From assembly GCA_016190055.1 (NCBI GenBank), contig JACPRH010000044.1, positions 1 through 50,997 on the forward strand: a DNA stretch of 50,997 nt, in the 5' to 3' direction. The DNA comes from Nitrososphaerota archaeon. Its GTDB lineage: Archaea > Thermoproteota > Nitrososphaeria > Nitrososphaerales > JACPRH01. Made by a program: the position numbers and the translations under genes. Position 1 is the stretch's first letter. Every line of letters starts with the position of its first letter. Under the pieces are notes generated by a model that saw nothing but the letters and a program-made list of their open reading frames with translations, had not been told where the DNA came from and did not search any database. Below, piece after piece: positions 1-7,559 of the stretch.

Positions 1-1
1 C

Positions 2-148
2 ATCCTGGATAGAGACGTGAATGCCGCACGAAACATCTTAAATCTGGGCCTGGAACAGGCCCATGCTGAGACAGAACCAATACCTATTATACGGATAGGC
101 AAGTTCAGTCAAGGAAGCAGGAAGCCCACAGCCTTCAGGCGTGGGTAG
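2..148 (+). mobile_element. tnpB: 3' end of a TnpB (IS200/IS605 OrfB) gene, truncated by the window edge
   Basis: The open frame gives 48 codons and a TAG stop. It begins ILDRDVNAARNIL, the last RuvC-like motif of TnpB, in which the DRDxNAARN aspartate is catalytic, and ends with a short basic tail AFRRG. TnpB is the RNA-guided nuclease of IS200/IS605 elements. The coding end overlaps a hairpin and the likely right end of the element (next entry). The rest of the gene lies before the window, so intactness cannot be judged. Family assignment is firm; the exact IS group is not determinable here. Confidence 0.85.
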
Positions 149-153
149 TTCAC
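121..153 (+). repeat. Probable right end of the IS605-type element, with hairpin
   Basis: CCCAC and GTGGG (about 125-145) enclose an inner GCC/GGC stem with a TTCA loop, forming a hairpin that overlaps the last tnpB codons. It is followed by TAG and TTCAC at 149-153. Subterminal hairpins plus a short cleavage motif are typical of IS200/IS605 right ends, and this region normally also forms the 3' part of the omega RNA scaffold. The next base starts the antisense stop codon of the cysteine desulfurase gene. Calling TTCAC the terminal motif is inference, since the left end is not visible. Confidence 0.6.
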
Positions 154-1326
154 TTAGTTCGCTCTAACTCCGCCGGGTGAGAGCGGTGAGATGTGTCTCA
201 ACTGCTTCACAATACGGGGCAGAGCCTCAAGAACGTAATCCACATCCTCGCCTGTGTTATACTTGCCGAGAGAAAGCCTCAGACTTCCCTTAGCATCAAC
301 CGGATCCACCCCTATAGCTCTGAGAACGTGGCTCGCCTCCTCAGATCTAGCTGAGCAAGCTGATCCGCTTGAAGCCGCGATCCCTTCGGTGTCAAGATGA
401 AGAACGAGAGACTCACCCTCCACGTACTTGAAGCAGATGTTCACATTGTTCGGGAGCCGTTTCACCGGATGGCCGTTAAGCCGAGTATCTTCAATCTCAA
501 GAATACCTTTGATCAACCGATCACGGAGCCGACTCAGCCTCTCAGCCTCCTCCACCATCTCCGCTGCACGAAGCTCAATAGCCTTAGCGAAGCCGACGAT
601 ACCTGGAACATTATGCGTCCCAGCTCTGAGGCCAAACTCATGCTCGCCGCCGTGAAGCAACGGATCCAGATCTACTCCGCGACGAATGTATAATGCTCCA
701 ATGCCCTTCGGCCCGTAAAGCTTGTGAGCATTTACAGTCAGCAAATCAATATTCATCGATTTCACGTCAACCGGGATCTTGCCGAAGGTTTGAGCAGCAT
801 CGGTGTGAAAGAGGGCACCGTGTTCACGGCATAATCTACCTATCTTGTCAATATGCTGAACTGTACCAATCTCGTTGCTACCGTGAATCACCGATACTAT
901 TGTGACTCCGCTTCGAAGCGCTTCCTCCAGCCTCTCCAAGTCTAAGTCGCCTAAACTGTCAACCGGAAGGTAGGTAACCTTGTAGCCTTTCTCCTCCAAC
1001 CATTTAGTAGCCTTCAAGACGCAACTATGCTCAATCGTCGAAATAGCTATGTGAGTCCGCCCCATTCCCTCGCGGAAGGCATGCCCCTTCACCACCATGT
1101 TGTTAGCTTCAGTCGCATTGCCTGTGAAGATCACTTCGCTGAACTCAGCGTTCATCGCCCCAGCCAACTTCTTCCGCGACTCCTCAACTGCGCCGCGGGC
1201 CTCAAGCCCGAATGTGTTAACCGACTCAGCGTTACCGTAGATCCGTGTAAAGTACGGCTTCATTGCCTCAAACACTTGGGGATCAAGCGGCGTCGTAGCC
1301 GCATAATCCATGTAGACGCTCCTCAC
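154..1326 (-). CDS. iscS: Cysteine desulfurase (NifS/IscS family)
   Basis: The 390-residue PLP enzyme removes sulfur from cysteine for Fe-S cluster and thio-cofactor assembly. The N-terminal DYAATTPLDP motif, the PLP lysine in HKLYGPKG (K202), and the catalytic cysteine in the loop SSGSACSA (C324) are all present. The SGSAC loop and length fit the group I NifS/IscS class. It stands alone, with no IscU-like scaffold beside it. An IS605-type element end touches its stop codon, but the C-terminus looks complete. Start at 1326 gives MRSVYMDYAATT, as in homologues. Confidence 0.93.
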   Translation of the reverse strand: MRSVYMDYAATTPLDPQVFEAMKPYFTRIYGNAESVNTFGLEARGAVEESRKKLAGAMNAEFSEVIFTGNATEANNMVVKGHAFREGMGRTHIAISTIEHSCVLKATKWLEEKGYKVTYLPVDSLGDLDLERLEEALRSGVTIVSVIHGSNEIGTVQHIDKIGRLCREHGALFHTDAAQTFGKIPVDVKSMNIDLLTVNAHKLYGPKGIGALYIRRGVDLDPLLHGGEHEFGLRAGTHNVPGIVGFAKAIELRAAEMVEEAERLSRLRDRLIKGILEIEDTRLNGHPVKRLPNNVNICFKYVEGESLVLHLDTEGIAASSGSACSARSEEASHVLRAIGVDPVDAKGSLRLSLGKYNTGEDVDYVLEALPRIVKQLRHISPLSPGGVRAN

Positions 1327-1500
1327 TTGCTGTACTGCTCCATACCACGGTAACCATATTTCATATTATAACTTGCCGATCACAAATCGTCTATTGCAGT
1401 TCCAAGCTTAGGTCAGTTAAACGAGTGAAAAGATCCGCGAAATACCAAGTACGCATTCACAGTTAAGACTTATTTGGGTCAGTACGTCAAACGTTAAGGT

Positions 1501-2121
1501 TTGGTGGACACAAAAACTCTAGTTGCCGTCGTAATTGTTGTGGCTGTCTTGGCCGCGGCACTCGGCTATGCTGTGGGACTCCTGTCAACTGATGAATCGC
1601 ATGCGACCGCCATCACTACAACCACGGTCACCAAGAACACTACCGCTACGGTTACAGTGACCAGTAGAACCGTTCTCGGGATTAATCCTTGGGAAGTCTA
1701 CTTCTCCCCAGACGGAGGAGCAGCCAACCGTCTAATCTACTGGCTTGACAGGAGCAACAAATCGGTCTGCGCCATGATTTACAGCTTCACGAACGATGAC
1801 ATAGCCGCCGCGTTCATCCGTGCTCGGCAGAGAGGCGTTGACATCAAAATCTCAATGGATAAGCAGCAACATACCGTCAGCGGCAGCGAGTATCAGACAC
1901 TTCTAAACAACAGTATCCCAACACGGGTGGATGAGCGGAGCGGTCTTATGCATAACAAGGTCGCGGTGATCGATGGAAAAATCGTGATTACAGGCTCCTA
2001 TAACTGGAGTAACGCTGCAGAGGAACGCAACCGTGAGAACCTCATAATTATACAAGATCCAGCGTTAGCTGCCACTTACCAAAACAACTGCGAAGCTGTT
2101 TGGAACGCATCTATACCGTAA
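1501..2121 (+). CDS. Membrane-anchored phospholipase D-family nuclease (Nuc-like)
   Basis: This is a 206-residue protein with a hydrophobic segment at about residues 5-28, a Thr/Ser-rich linker to about residue 58, and one PLD domain. The HxKxxxxD motif is H151, K153, D158, followed by GSYNWS with N168 and an acidic pair. A single HKD motif with this size resembles the Nuc endonuclease subgroup, which acts as a dimer and is metal independent. The anchor predicts an extracytoplasmic nuclease or phosphodiesterase. Start is TTG 1501 or GTG 1504. Substrate is unknown. Confidence 0.8.
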   Translation: MVDTKTLVAVVIVVAVLAAALGYAVGLLSTDESHATAITTTTVTKNTTATVTVTSRTVLGINPWEVYFSPDGGAANRLIYWLDRSNKSVCAMIYSFTNDDIAAAFIRARQRGVDIKISMDKQQHTVSGSEYQTLLNNSIPTRVDERSGLMHNKVAVIDGKIVITGSYNWSNAAEERNRENLIIIQDPALAATYQNNCEAVWNASIP

Positions 2122-2185
2122 ACCGCCTTTTAACCAGCTGAGCAAGCCTTAACTTTTCCAGATATATCGTTAACTCCGAAGGATA

Positions 2186-2689
2186 ATGGGTTACCTCCAC
2201 CGCAACTACCATGCAACCAAAAGTCCCGGCGTCTACACCCTTATTCTTCAAGTCAAGGAGCAGCTTTCCTTAAACATCGGCTCTCTCGGCCGCGTAAACC
2301 TAGCGGCTGGGCAGTATCTCTACACAGGATCGGCGTTGGGCCCCGGTGGGCTTGATAGCAGAGTCGCCCGGCATCTCAGCAAGGAGAAGCGAGTTTTCTG
2401 GCATATCGACTATCTCACCGTTAATCAACAAGTGAATGTATTGGCTCTTGTCAGGGCTGAGTGTCTCAACAGGATGGAGTGCCGTGTAAATGGGCTGCTG
2501 CTGTCTAGGTTCGGCGCAGAGTGCACTGTTCTGAGGTTCGGTTCAAGTGACTGCAGCGAATGCCCGGGTCATCTTCTCTGTGCTGAAGATCTCAAACTAG
2601 GTGTTTTGATTAAAAAGATAACGGGGGTGTATCTGGAGGCAGGTTTGAAGCCGACCAGTAACACCTTTTCGAGCAAAGACCATCTTTAA
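2186..2689 (+). CDS. DUF123 / GIY-YIG-like nuclease-fold protein
   Basis: The 167-residue protein has the DUF123 pattern PGVYTLIL, then GQYLYTGSALGPGGLDSRVARHL, then WHIDYLT and a cysteine pair in SDCSECPGH. DUF123 is related to GIY-YIG nucleases and in archaea occurs alone or fused to endonuclease III. A role in DNA repair or nucleic acid processing is inferred. A TATA-like GATATATC lies about 20-25 nt upstream of the ATG, fitting a leaderless transcript. About 30 C-terminal residues extend past the recognisable domain. Confidence 0.82.
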   Translation: MGYLHRNYHATKSPGVYTLILQVKEQLSLNIGSLGRVNLAAGQYLYTGSALGPGGLDSRVARHLSKEKRVFWHIDYLTVNQQVNVLALVRAECLNRMECRVNGLLLSRFGAECTVLRFGSSDCSECPGHLLCAEDLKLGVLIKKITGVYLEAGLKPTSNTFSSKDHL

Positions 2690-2714
2690 TACAATACTTT
2701 ACTCTGTAATTCAG

Positions 2715-3209
2715 TTAGGCTTTGCGTGCTCTGATGCTGTCAGCCCATTCGAGTAGAGGTATGTCGGCTTTTCTTGAGGCTTCTAGGTTCTTGGATATTG
2801 TTTCCAGTTCGCTTGCTGAGAGCCGTTCCAACAGAATTTCTAGTCCGCTGCAGGTGATGGGATGAGGCATAATCTCGTTTTGGATGATTTTGACGAGTTG
2901 CTGTGAGTCTTCGTTGGTTAGCGAGCCTTTCCCAAGTGTTTCGGCGATCTTTTTTGCAGCGTTAATTACGGTGTCATGTTCTGTTAGAATCTTTTCGTAA
3001 TATTGGTCGCCAAAGAACTGTTTCAGCTCTGGATACATTGTTTCTTCTTCTGCGCGGAAGTGGGGGCCGCCTATTTTGTCTAGGTTGATTAGTAGTTCGA
3101 ACGCTTTTGTAACGTCCTTCTTTTTGATGGTGTCGACCATTTCGAGCAGGGTGTCTCGGACGATTTTGTGGTCGTCGCTCATTTCTTTTATCGTGTCTAA
3201 CTCGGTCAT
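2715..3209 (-). CDS. Hemerythrin (HHE) domain protein
   Basis: The start at 3209 gives MTELDTIKEMSDDHKIV, about 164 residues. A longer frame to 3293 would run through the divergent promoter repeats and is unlikely. Iron-site residues are visible as H in DDHKIV, H and E in PHFRAEEETMYPE, H in EHDTV and H in MPHPITCSGLE. These are helical di-iron proteins that bind O2 or sense NO or redox state. A TATA box (TTATATAA on the minus strand, about 3241-3248) precedes the start. The gene diverges from an SCP2-like gene and probably shares its control. Confidence 0.85.
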   Translation of the reverse strand: MTELDTIKEMSDDHKIVRDTLLEMVDTIKKKDVTKAFELLINLDKIGGPHFRAEEETMYPELKQFFGDQYYEKILTEHDTVINAAKKIAETLGKGSLTNEDSQQLVKIIQNEIMPHPITCSGLEILLERLSASELETISKNLEASRKADIPLLEWADSIRARKA

Positions 3210-3232
3210 CGGGTTACCACACCCTACATAAT

Positions 3233-3309
3233 AAAACGCTGTTATATAACCATGGTTATGGTTTAGGGCGGTTTGTAGAGCTAAAACAAGCATTATATAA
3301 CGCTGTTAT
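3233..3309. promoter_or_regulatory. Three operator-like inverted repeats in a divergent promoter
   Basis: Three related sites lie between the hemerythrin and SCP2-like genes: AAAACGCTGTTAT at 3233-3245, the perfect palindrome ATAACCATGGTTAT at 3246-3259, and ATAACGCTGTTAT at 3297-3309. All fit ATAAC-N3/4-GTTAT, with one mismatch in the first. Outer copies overlap the AT-rich TATA regions of the two divergent promoters. The arrangement is that of one dimeric regulator controlling both genes. The regulator is not identifiable from the window. Confidence 0.6.
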
Positions 3310-3331
3310 AATCATAAGAAGTGGAGCGCAG

Positions 3332-3808
3332 ATGAACCTGTCAACATCATCCTGCCTATTCCTCTCAGAGGAATGGGTGCGACGAATGGGTACGGCAATA
3401 GAAAAGGCAAAGGCAACAGACCCCGAAGTAAAGTCTCTGGCATCAGAGTTCAGTCTAAGCGTCGCCTACGTAATCAGCAATCTACCGAAGCGACTACAGC
3501 AGATATACGACTGCGACCGAGTCGCAATCTACGTCGAGCTGGAAGAAGGAGTGCTAAAACGCTTCACCGCAGCAAAAGACATACCTAACGGAAAAGACCC
3601 CAACTTCACAGTCGAGAGCGGATACGGTACCGCTAAGAGCATCTTCCTAGGTGAAATGAACCTCGCATCCGCCTTCGTTAGACGCGCCTTCAAGGTAAAA
3701 CCATTCACACGAATCTATGCTAATCCATCCTTCTCCGCCAAATCACTGACCACCTTTAACGTCCTCCTGAAGGTTATGCACAAAGTCGAGACTGAATTCC
3801 CAGAATAG
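3332..3808 (+). CDS. SCP2-like sterol/lipid carrier domain protein
   Basis: This 158-residue soluble protein has the strand pattern of SCP2-type lipid carriers: VAIYVELEEGVLKRFTAAKD, then FTVESGYGTAKSIFLGEMNLASAFVRRAFKV and a C-terminal helix. SCP2 domains bind hydrophobic ligands in a cavity. The function in archaea is not established. The ATG at 3332 follows the palindrome-containing promoter by about 20 nt. Co-regulation with the divergent hemerythrin gene is inferred from shared repeats. The fold call is by pattern and length. Confidence 0.6.
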   Translation: MNLSTSSCLFLSEEWVRRMGTAIEKAKATDPEVKSLASEFSLSVAYVISNLPKRLQQIYDCDRVAIYVELEEGVLKRFTAAKDIPNGKDPNFTVESGYGTAKSIFLGEMNLASAFVRRAFKVKPFTRIYANPSFSAKSLTTFNVLLKVMHKVETEFPE

Positions 3809-3863
3809 GCAGCCACACTCTACTCCGTCAAAGGATTTATTCAGCGAACTCAGAATTCATACT

Positions 3864-4673
3864 GTGGAGTATAAGGAACTAGGCCGAACCGGGGTGCAGG
3901 TCCCCGTCCTAGGTCAAGGCACCTACGGATCTGGTTTCAGCTTCGGGGGTTCATTGTCTAACGGTGTAGCTGCGCTCAGACGGGGAATAGATCTCGGTAT
4001 GACTCTCATCGACACTGCTGAATCTTACGGTGCGGGGCGTTCTGAGGAGATAGTCGGCGAAGCTATCAAGGGTCTGCGAGACCGAGTCTTCCTAGCCACA
4101 AAGGTTAGCCCTGAGAACCTATCCTACGACCGTGTGCTACGCTCGGCTGAGAAGAGTCTTCAGCGGCTAGGCACCAGATACATCGATCTCTATCAGATCC
4201 ACTTCCCAAATCCATGGGTGCCGATTCAGGAAACGATGCAAGCAATGGAGCACCTAGTAGGCGAAGGAAAGATAAGATATGTAGGTGTAAGCAACTTCTC
4301 TGTAAAGGAAACTCGTGAAGCTCAGCAGGCATTATCCGAGACTACGCTTGCCTCAAATCAGGTTGAGTACAGTCTTCTGGAGCGAAGTATTGAGCGAGAT
4401 CTTCTACCGTACTGCCAGCAGGAGAAAATAACCATCATAGCCTATACACCAATAGCTAGAGGCTACATCTTGCAAGGCGAAATTGGTCGGAGACTACGTG
4501 AGATTGGAGGCAGATACGGTAAGACACCTATGCAGGTAGCGTTGAACTGGCTGATTTCTAAGGAAGGCGTTATAGCTATCCCGAAGGCTGCTCGCATCGA
4601 GCATGTGGATGAGAATGCTGGGGCAGTTGGGTGGCATCTCACCGAGGAGATTGAGCTGCCGGTGTCGTCCTAA
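3864..4673 (+). CDS. Aldo/keto reductase
   Basis: This 269-residue NAD(P)H-dependent oxidoreductase of the AKR superfamily starts at GTG 3864. The tetrad regions are visible: D in LIDTAESYG, Y in the same motif, K in FLATKVSP and H in YQIHFPNPW. The cofactor-binding C-terminal part reads AIPKAARIEHVDEN. It is slightly short at the C-terminus relative to typical 280-310 residue members and ends soon after that motif. No neighbour suggests a substrate. Confidence 0.88.
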   Translation: MEYKELGRTGVQVPVLGQGTYGSGFSFGGSLSNGVAALRRGIDLGMTLIDTAESYGAGRSEEIVGEAIKGLRDRVFLATKVSPENLSYDRVLRSAEKSLQRLGTRYIDLYQIHFPNPWVPIQETMQAMEHLVGEGKIRYVGVSNFSVKETREAQQALSETTLASNQVEYSLLERSIERDLLPYCQQEKITIIAYTPIARGYILQGEIGRRLREIGGRYGKTPMQVALNWLISKEGVIAIPKAARIEHVDENAGAVGWHLTEEIELPVSS

Positions 4674-4796
4674 TAATCTGGTTTTTCATACCGTCAAAAA
4701 TCCTTAGTCTGGTTCTAGGTTAATGTAGGTTTGTGCTGTAGCTGGCCGATTCAGCGGTATATTATTTTTTGATTAAACTTACGTAAAAGGCAACAG

Positions 4797-4808
4797 TTTA
4801 TATAATAT
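4797..4808 (+). promoter_or_regulatory. TATA box for the Thr-rich surface protein gene
   Basis: TTTATATAATAT is a strong archaeal TATA element. A start site about 26 nt downstream of its centre falls near 4828, after the in-frame ATG at 4822. That argues for the ATG at 4885, where a clean signal peptide begins, as the true start. Confidence 0.55.
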
Positions 4809-4884
4809 GTAACATAGCTGTATGAATCATTTTATTTGGCGGAGTTCTTTTAAGGAACTTTTCCTATCTATACGTCGAACTAAG

Positions 4885-5682
4885 ATGAATCTAGCACTGA
4901 AGACGAGCACCGCTATCCTAACAGCACTTCTCATGCTGACTACATTGACCGCTTGGGGACTGGCACCAGGCGAACCAAACATCTTTTTACAAGTTTCACC
5001 GGAGTCACAAACTATCCCACCAGGTGGATCAGGTAACTTCACCATCAGCTTGACCCCACAGGAAGGCTTTGAAGGTGAGGTTTGGCTAAATGTTACCAGC
5101 CCTCCAACCGGTATAAATGCGACATTCAGCCCGAACCCTGTTAATGTTCAAGCATTTACACAAGCAAACTCGTCAATGCAGGTAACAGTGGCCTCTACTG
5201 CGCCGACGGGCAACATAACATTGAACATTTTCGCTATAGGCGTCACCGATGCCAAAGTTAACAAAACAGCAAACGTAACAATAACTATCGGTGGTGTGCT
5301 ACCCCCAGGCGGAAATACCACAACCACTACCACTACAACCAACACCACAACTACAACAACAAATACGACTACAACGACTTCACCAACAAATACAACCACA
5401 ACTACCTCCCCGTTTAACACTACTACCACCACAACTACAACAACGAACCTCACAACCACAACTAGTCCAACCAACACCACAACTACAACAACAAATACGA
5501 CGACAACAACAACTCCACTTTTCCCGACTAACACAACAACAACTACAACAACAAATACTACGGAGACCGCCGCACCGGGTGGAATAGCTGGGTTATCAGC
5601 CGAATTAACCTACGCCGCGATAGGCATTATCGTAATCGTAATTATCGCCGCGATAGCCATCGCAGCCAGTAGACGAAAGTAA
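4885..5682 (+). CDS. Secreted, C-terminally anchored protein with a Thr-rich stalk
   Basis: The 265-residue protein has a signal peptide (MNLALKTSTAILTALLMLTTLTAWGLA region), a single Ig-like beta domain of about 100 residues (QTIPPGGSGNFTISLTP onward, with several N-x-S/T sites), a stalk of about 95 residues that is nearly all Thr and Asn, and a C-terminal membrane segment ending in SRRK. The stalk is expected to be heavily glycosylated. An upstream in-frame ATG at 4822 is disfavoured by the TATA position. Function is unknown; an S-layer-associated or adhesive role is inference. Its C-terminal motif recurs in the PQQ protein at 33.7-35.8 kb. Confidence 0.8.
   Translation: MNLALKTSTAILTALLMLTTLTAWGLAPGEPNIFLQVSPESQTIPPGGSGNFTISLTPQEGFEGEVWLNVTSPPTGINATFSPNPVNVQAFTQANSSMQVTVASTAPTGNITLNIFAIGVTDAKVNKTANVTITIGGVLPPGGNTTTTTTTTNTTTTTTNTTTTTSPTNTTTTTSPFNTTTTTTTTTNLTTTTSPTNTTTTTTNTTTTTTPLFPTNTTTTTTTNTTETAAPGGIAGLSAELTYAAIGIIVIVIIAAIAIAASRRK
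5339..5501 (+). repeat. Exact 31-bp direct repeat within the Thr/Asn stalk
   Basis: The sequence at 5339-5369 recurs exactly at 5471-5501, and a partial third copy lies near 5535-5555. The whole stretch 5317-5565 is an ACA/ACC/ACT codon array. Such tracts can expand or contract by slippage or recombination and so change stalk length. Confidence 0.85.
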
Positions 5683-5691
5683 CCCGCGAAA

Positions 5692-5707
5692 CCTCCCCCT
5701 TTTTTTT
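5692..5707 (+). terminator. Pyrimidine-rich T-run terminator after the Thr-stalk gene
   Basis: A short C-rich stretch is followed by eight T at 5700-5707, about 18 nt past the stop codon. Archaeal RNA polymerase terminates at such T-runs without needing a hairpin. Confidence 0.6.
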
Positions 5708-5814
5708 ACTAATTAACAAAGAAAGGCATCGACTGATTGTCCGGTTACATTAATCCAAAGTAAGGAATTAAAACATCGGTATAGCCAAATAGACAGAGGG
5801 TTAACTGCAGGTCA

Positions 5815-6783
5815 TTGAGCATTATTAGAACAGTGAATCTAAGTAAGCGGTACGGCGCATTGAAAGCCGTGGATGGGTTAAACCTCGAGATTGAGGAGGG
5901 CGAGATCTTCGGTCTCCTTGGCCCGAACGGCGCGGGTAAGACTACAACCATCCATATGCTCGCTACGCTTCTCAGACCCTCCTCTGGAACCGCGTCGGTG
6001 AACGGCTTCGACATTGTGAAGCAGGCTGGTGATGTGAGGCGATCCATAGGTCTCGTATTTCAGGAGCCGAGCTCAGACGATATTTTGACCGGTTATGAGA
6101 ATCTCCGTCTACACGCGATGCTGTACGGGGTTCCGTGGAGCGTAGCTAAGGAGCGGATGGAGGAGCTTCTGAAGATAGTTGATCTCTCCAATAGACGAAA
6201 CGATCTTGTCAAAACTTATTCAGGAGGAATGCGGCGGAGGCTTGAGCTAGCTCGCGGCTTAATTCACCGACCTAAAGTTCTGTTCCTGGATGAGCCGACC
6301 CTTGGGCTCGATCCTCAGAGCCGTGTCAACATCTGGGGCTACATCAAGCGGATGGTGTCTGAGGAGCATGTTACAGTTATCCTGACGACTCACTATATGG
6401 AGGAGGCGGATATGCTGTGCGACCGAGTCGGGATCATTGACTCAGGCCGAATTGTGGTACTGGATTCACCGAGTCAGTTGAAGAAAGTGATCGGCGGCGA
6501 CATTATTCGACTGAAGATTCAACGCCCGAAGCTGGATCAGCTAAACAACCTGAGTTACGTGAAGAGCGTCGATGTTAAGAACGACATTGTCACGTTGATG
6601 GTTGAGGATGCTGGTCGTCATCTTCAACAGATACTCAGCGTCATCGGGGATGTGGAGTCTGTTGAAATGAGGTCGCCGACGCTTAACGATGTGTTTCTAC
6701 ACTATACTGGACGAGAGATCAGGGAGAACGCTCCTGAAGGCGGGTTTTACGAACGAGTAGCAACAGTCAGGTCGGGCAGGTAA
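5815..6783 (+). CDS. ABC-2 type exporter ATP-binding protein (DrrA-like)
   Basis: This 322-residue ABC ATPase has Walker A GPNGAGKTT, signature YSGGMRRRLELARGL, Walker B VLFLDEPTLGLD and the switch histidine in LTTHYMEEAD. The roughly 80-residue C-terminal extension after the nucleotide-binding domain is typical of DrrA/CcmA-like exporters. It pairs with the permease 14 nt downstream. Start is TTG 5815, giving MSIIRTVNLSKRYG. Transported substrate (drug, lipid or other) is not deducible. Confidence 0.92.
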   Translation: MSIIRTVNLSKRYGALKAVDGLNLEIEEGEIFGLLGPNGAGKTTTIHMLATLLRPSSGTASVNGFDIVKQAGDVRRSIGLVFQEPSSDDILTGYENLRLHAMLYGVPWSVAKERMEELLKIVDLSNRRNDLVKTYSGGMRRRLELARGLIHRPKVLFLDEPTLGLDPQSRVNIWGYIKRMVSEEHVTVILTTHYMEEADMLCDRVGIIDSGRIVVLDSPSQLKKVIGGDIIRLKIQRPKLDQLNNLSYVKSVDVKNDIVTLMVEDAGRHLQQILSVIGDVESVEMRSPTLNDVFLHYTGREIRENAPEGGFYERVATVRSGR

Positions 6784-6797
6784 ACCGTAGGCGGTAG

Positions 6798-7559
6798 GTG
6801 CAGCAAGGCTTGAGTGAGTTCAGTGGTCTTTTGGCGATTTGGTATCGTGAGTTCAAGGTTTTTACACGTGAGAAGGCCCGTGTGATATCCTCTGTTGTGA
6901 ATCCTCTGCTCTTTCTAGTTATCTTCGGAGCTGGTCTCGGGTCGAGTGTAGAGGTGCAAGATGTGACTTACCAGACGTTCATCTATCCAGGGATTATCTC
7001 GATGGCGATGCTGTTCACCTCAATCTTCTACGGTGTCTACATTGTCTGGGACAAGATGATAGATTTCCTGAAAGAGGTGCTCGTGGCGCCTCTGTCTCGA
7101 ACAACCATCTTCCTCGGCAAAGTTCTCGGGGGCGTAACTGAAGCGATGATTCAAGGATCGATTCTCCTCATTATCGGGCTTCTCATCGGCATCAAGATTA
7201 ACCTGTGGGGTCTGCCGGCGGCCCTCTTCATAATGTTCATCACCGCCGTTGGACTAGTTGGGATAGGGCTGATTCTAGGCTCGCTTATGGAGCGGCCTGA
7301 AGGCTTTCAGCTTATCAGCAGCTTCATCGTCTTCCCACTCTTCCTCCTCTCAGGCGCCCTTTTCCCAATAGAGAATCTTCCATCTTGGCTGGCTCCATTC
7401 ACATATGCTGATCCATTAACCTATTGCGTAGATGCATTACGCAGTATTCTTCTGGGAACCAGTAGATTCCCAATACTCTTCGACCTAGCTGTCCTGCTGC
7501 TCTTCGCCCTCGGTACCACTATCCTCGGTAACCTCTCGTTCAAGCGCATGAAGCTCTAA
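6798..7559 (+). CDS. ABC-2 type transporter permease (DrrB-like)
   Basis: This 253-residue membrane protein has about six hydrophobic segments and the ABC-2 signature near the C-terminus (FQLISSFIVFPLFLLSGALFP, then the LPSWLAPFTYADPLTYCVDALRSILLG region). It starts at GTG 6798, 14 nt after the ATPase gene, so the two form one operon and one exporter. The N-terminus carries the usual cytoplasmic AIWYREFKVFTREK helix. Confidence 0.9.
   Translation: MQQGLSEFSGLLAIWYREFKVFTREKARVISSVVNPLLFLVIFGAGLGSSVEVQDVTYQTFIYPGIISMAMLFTSIFYGVYIVWDKMIDFLKEVLVAPLSRTTIFLGKVLGGVTEAMIQGSILLIIGLLIGIKINLWGLPAALFIMFITAVGLVGIGLILGSLMERPEGFQLISSFIVFPLFLLSGALFPIENLPSWLAPFTYADPLTYCVDALRSILLGTSRFPILFDLAVLLLFALGTTILGNLSFKRMKL

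Noticed and set aside
3210-3293. N-terminal extension of the hemerythrin gene to 3293
   Set aside because: The extension would lie in the operator repeats and TATA box; the ATG at 3209 starts the conserved domain.
5148-5534. Minus-strand frame of nearly pure valine
   Set aside because: It is the complement of the Thr-rich stalk; its poly-Val product has no gene-like composition.
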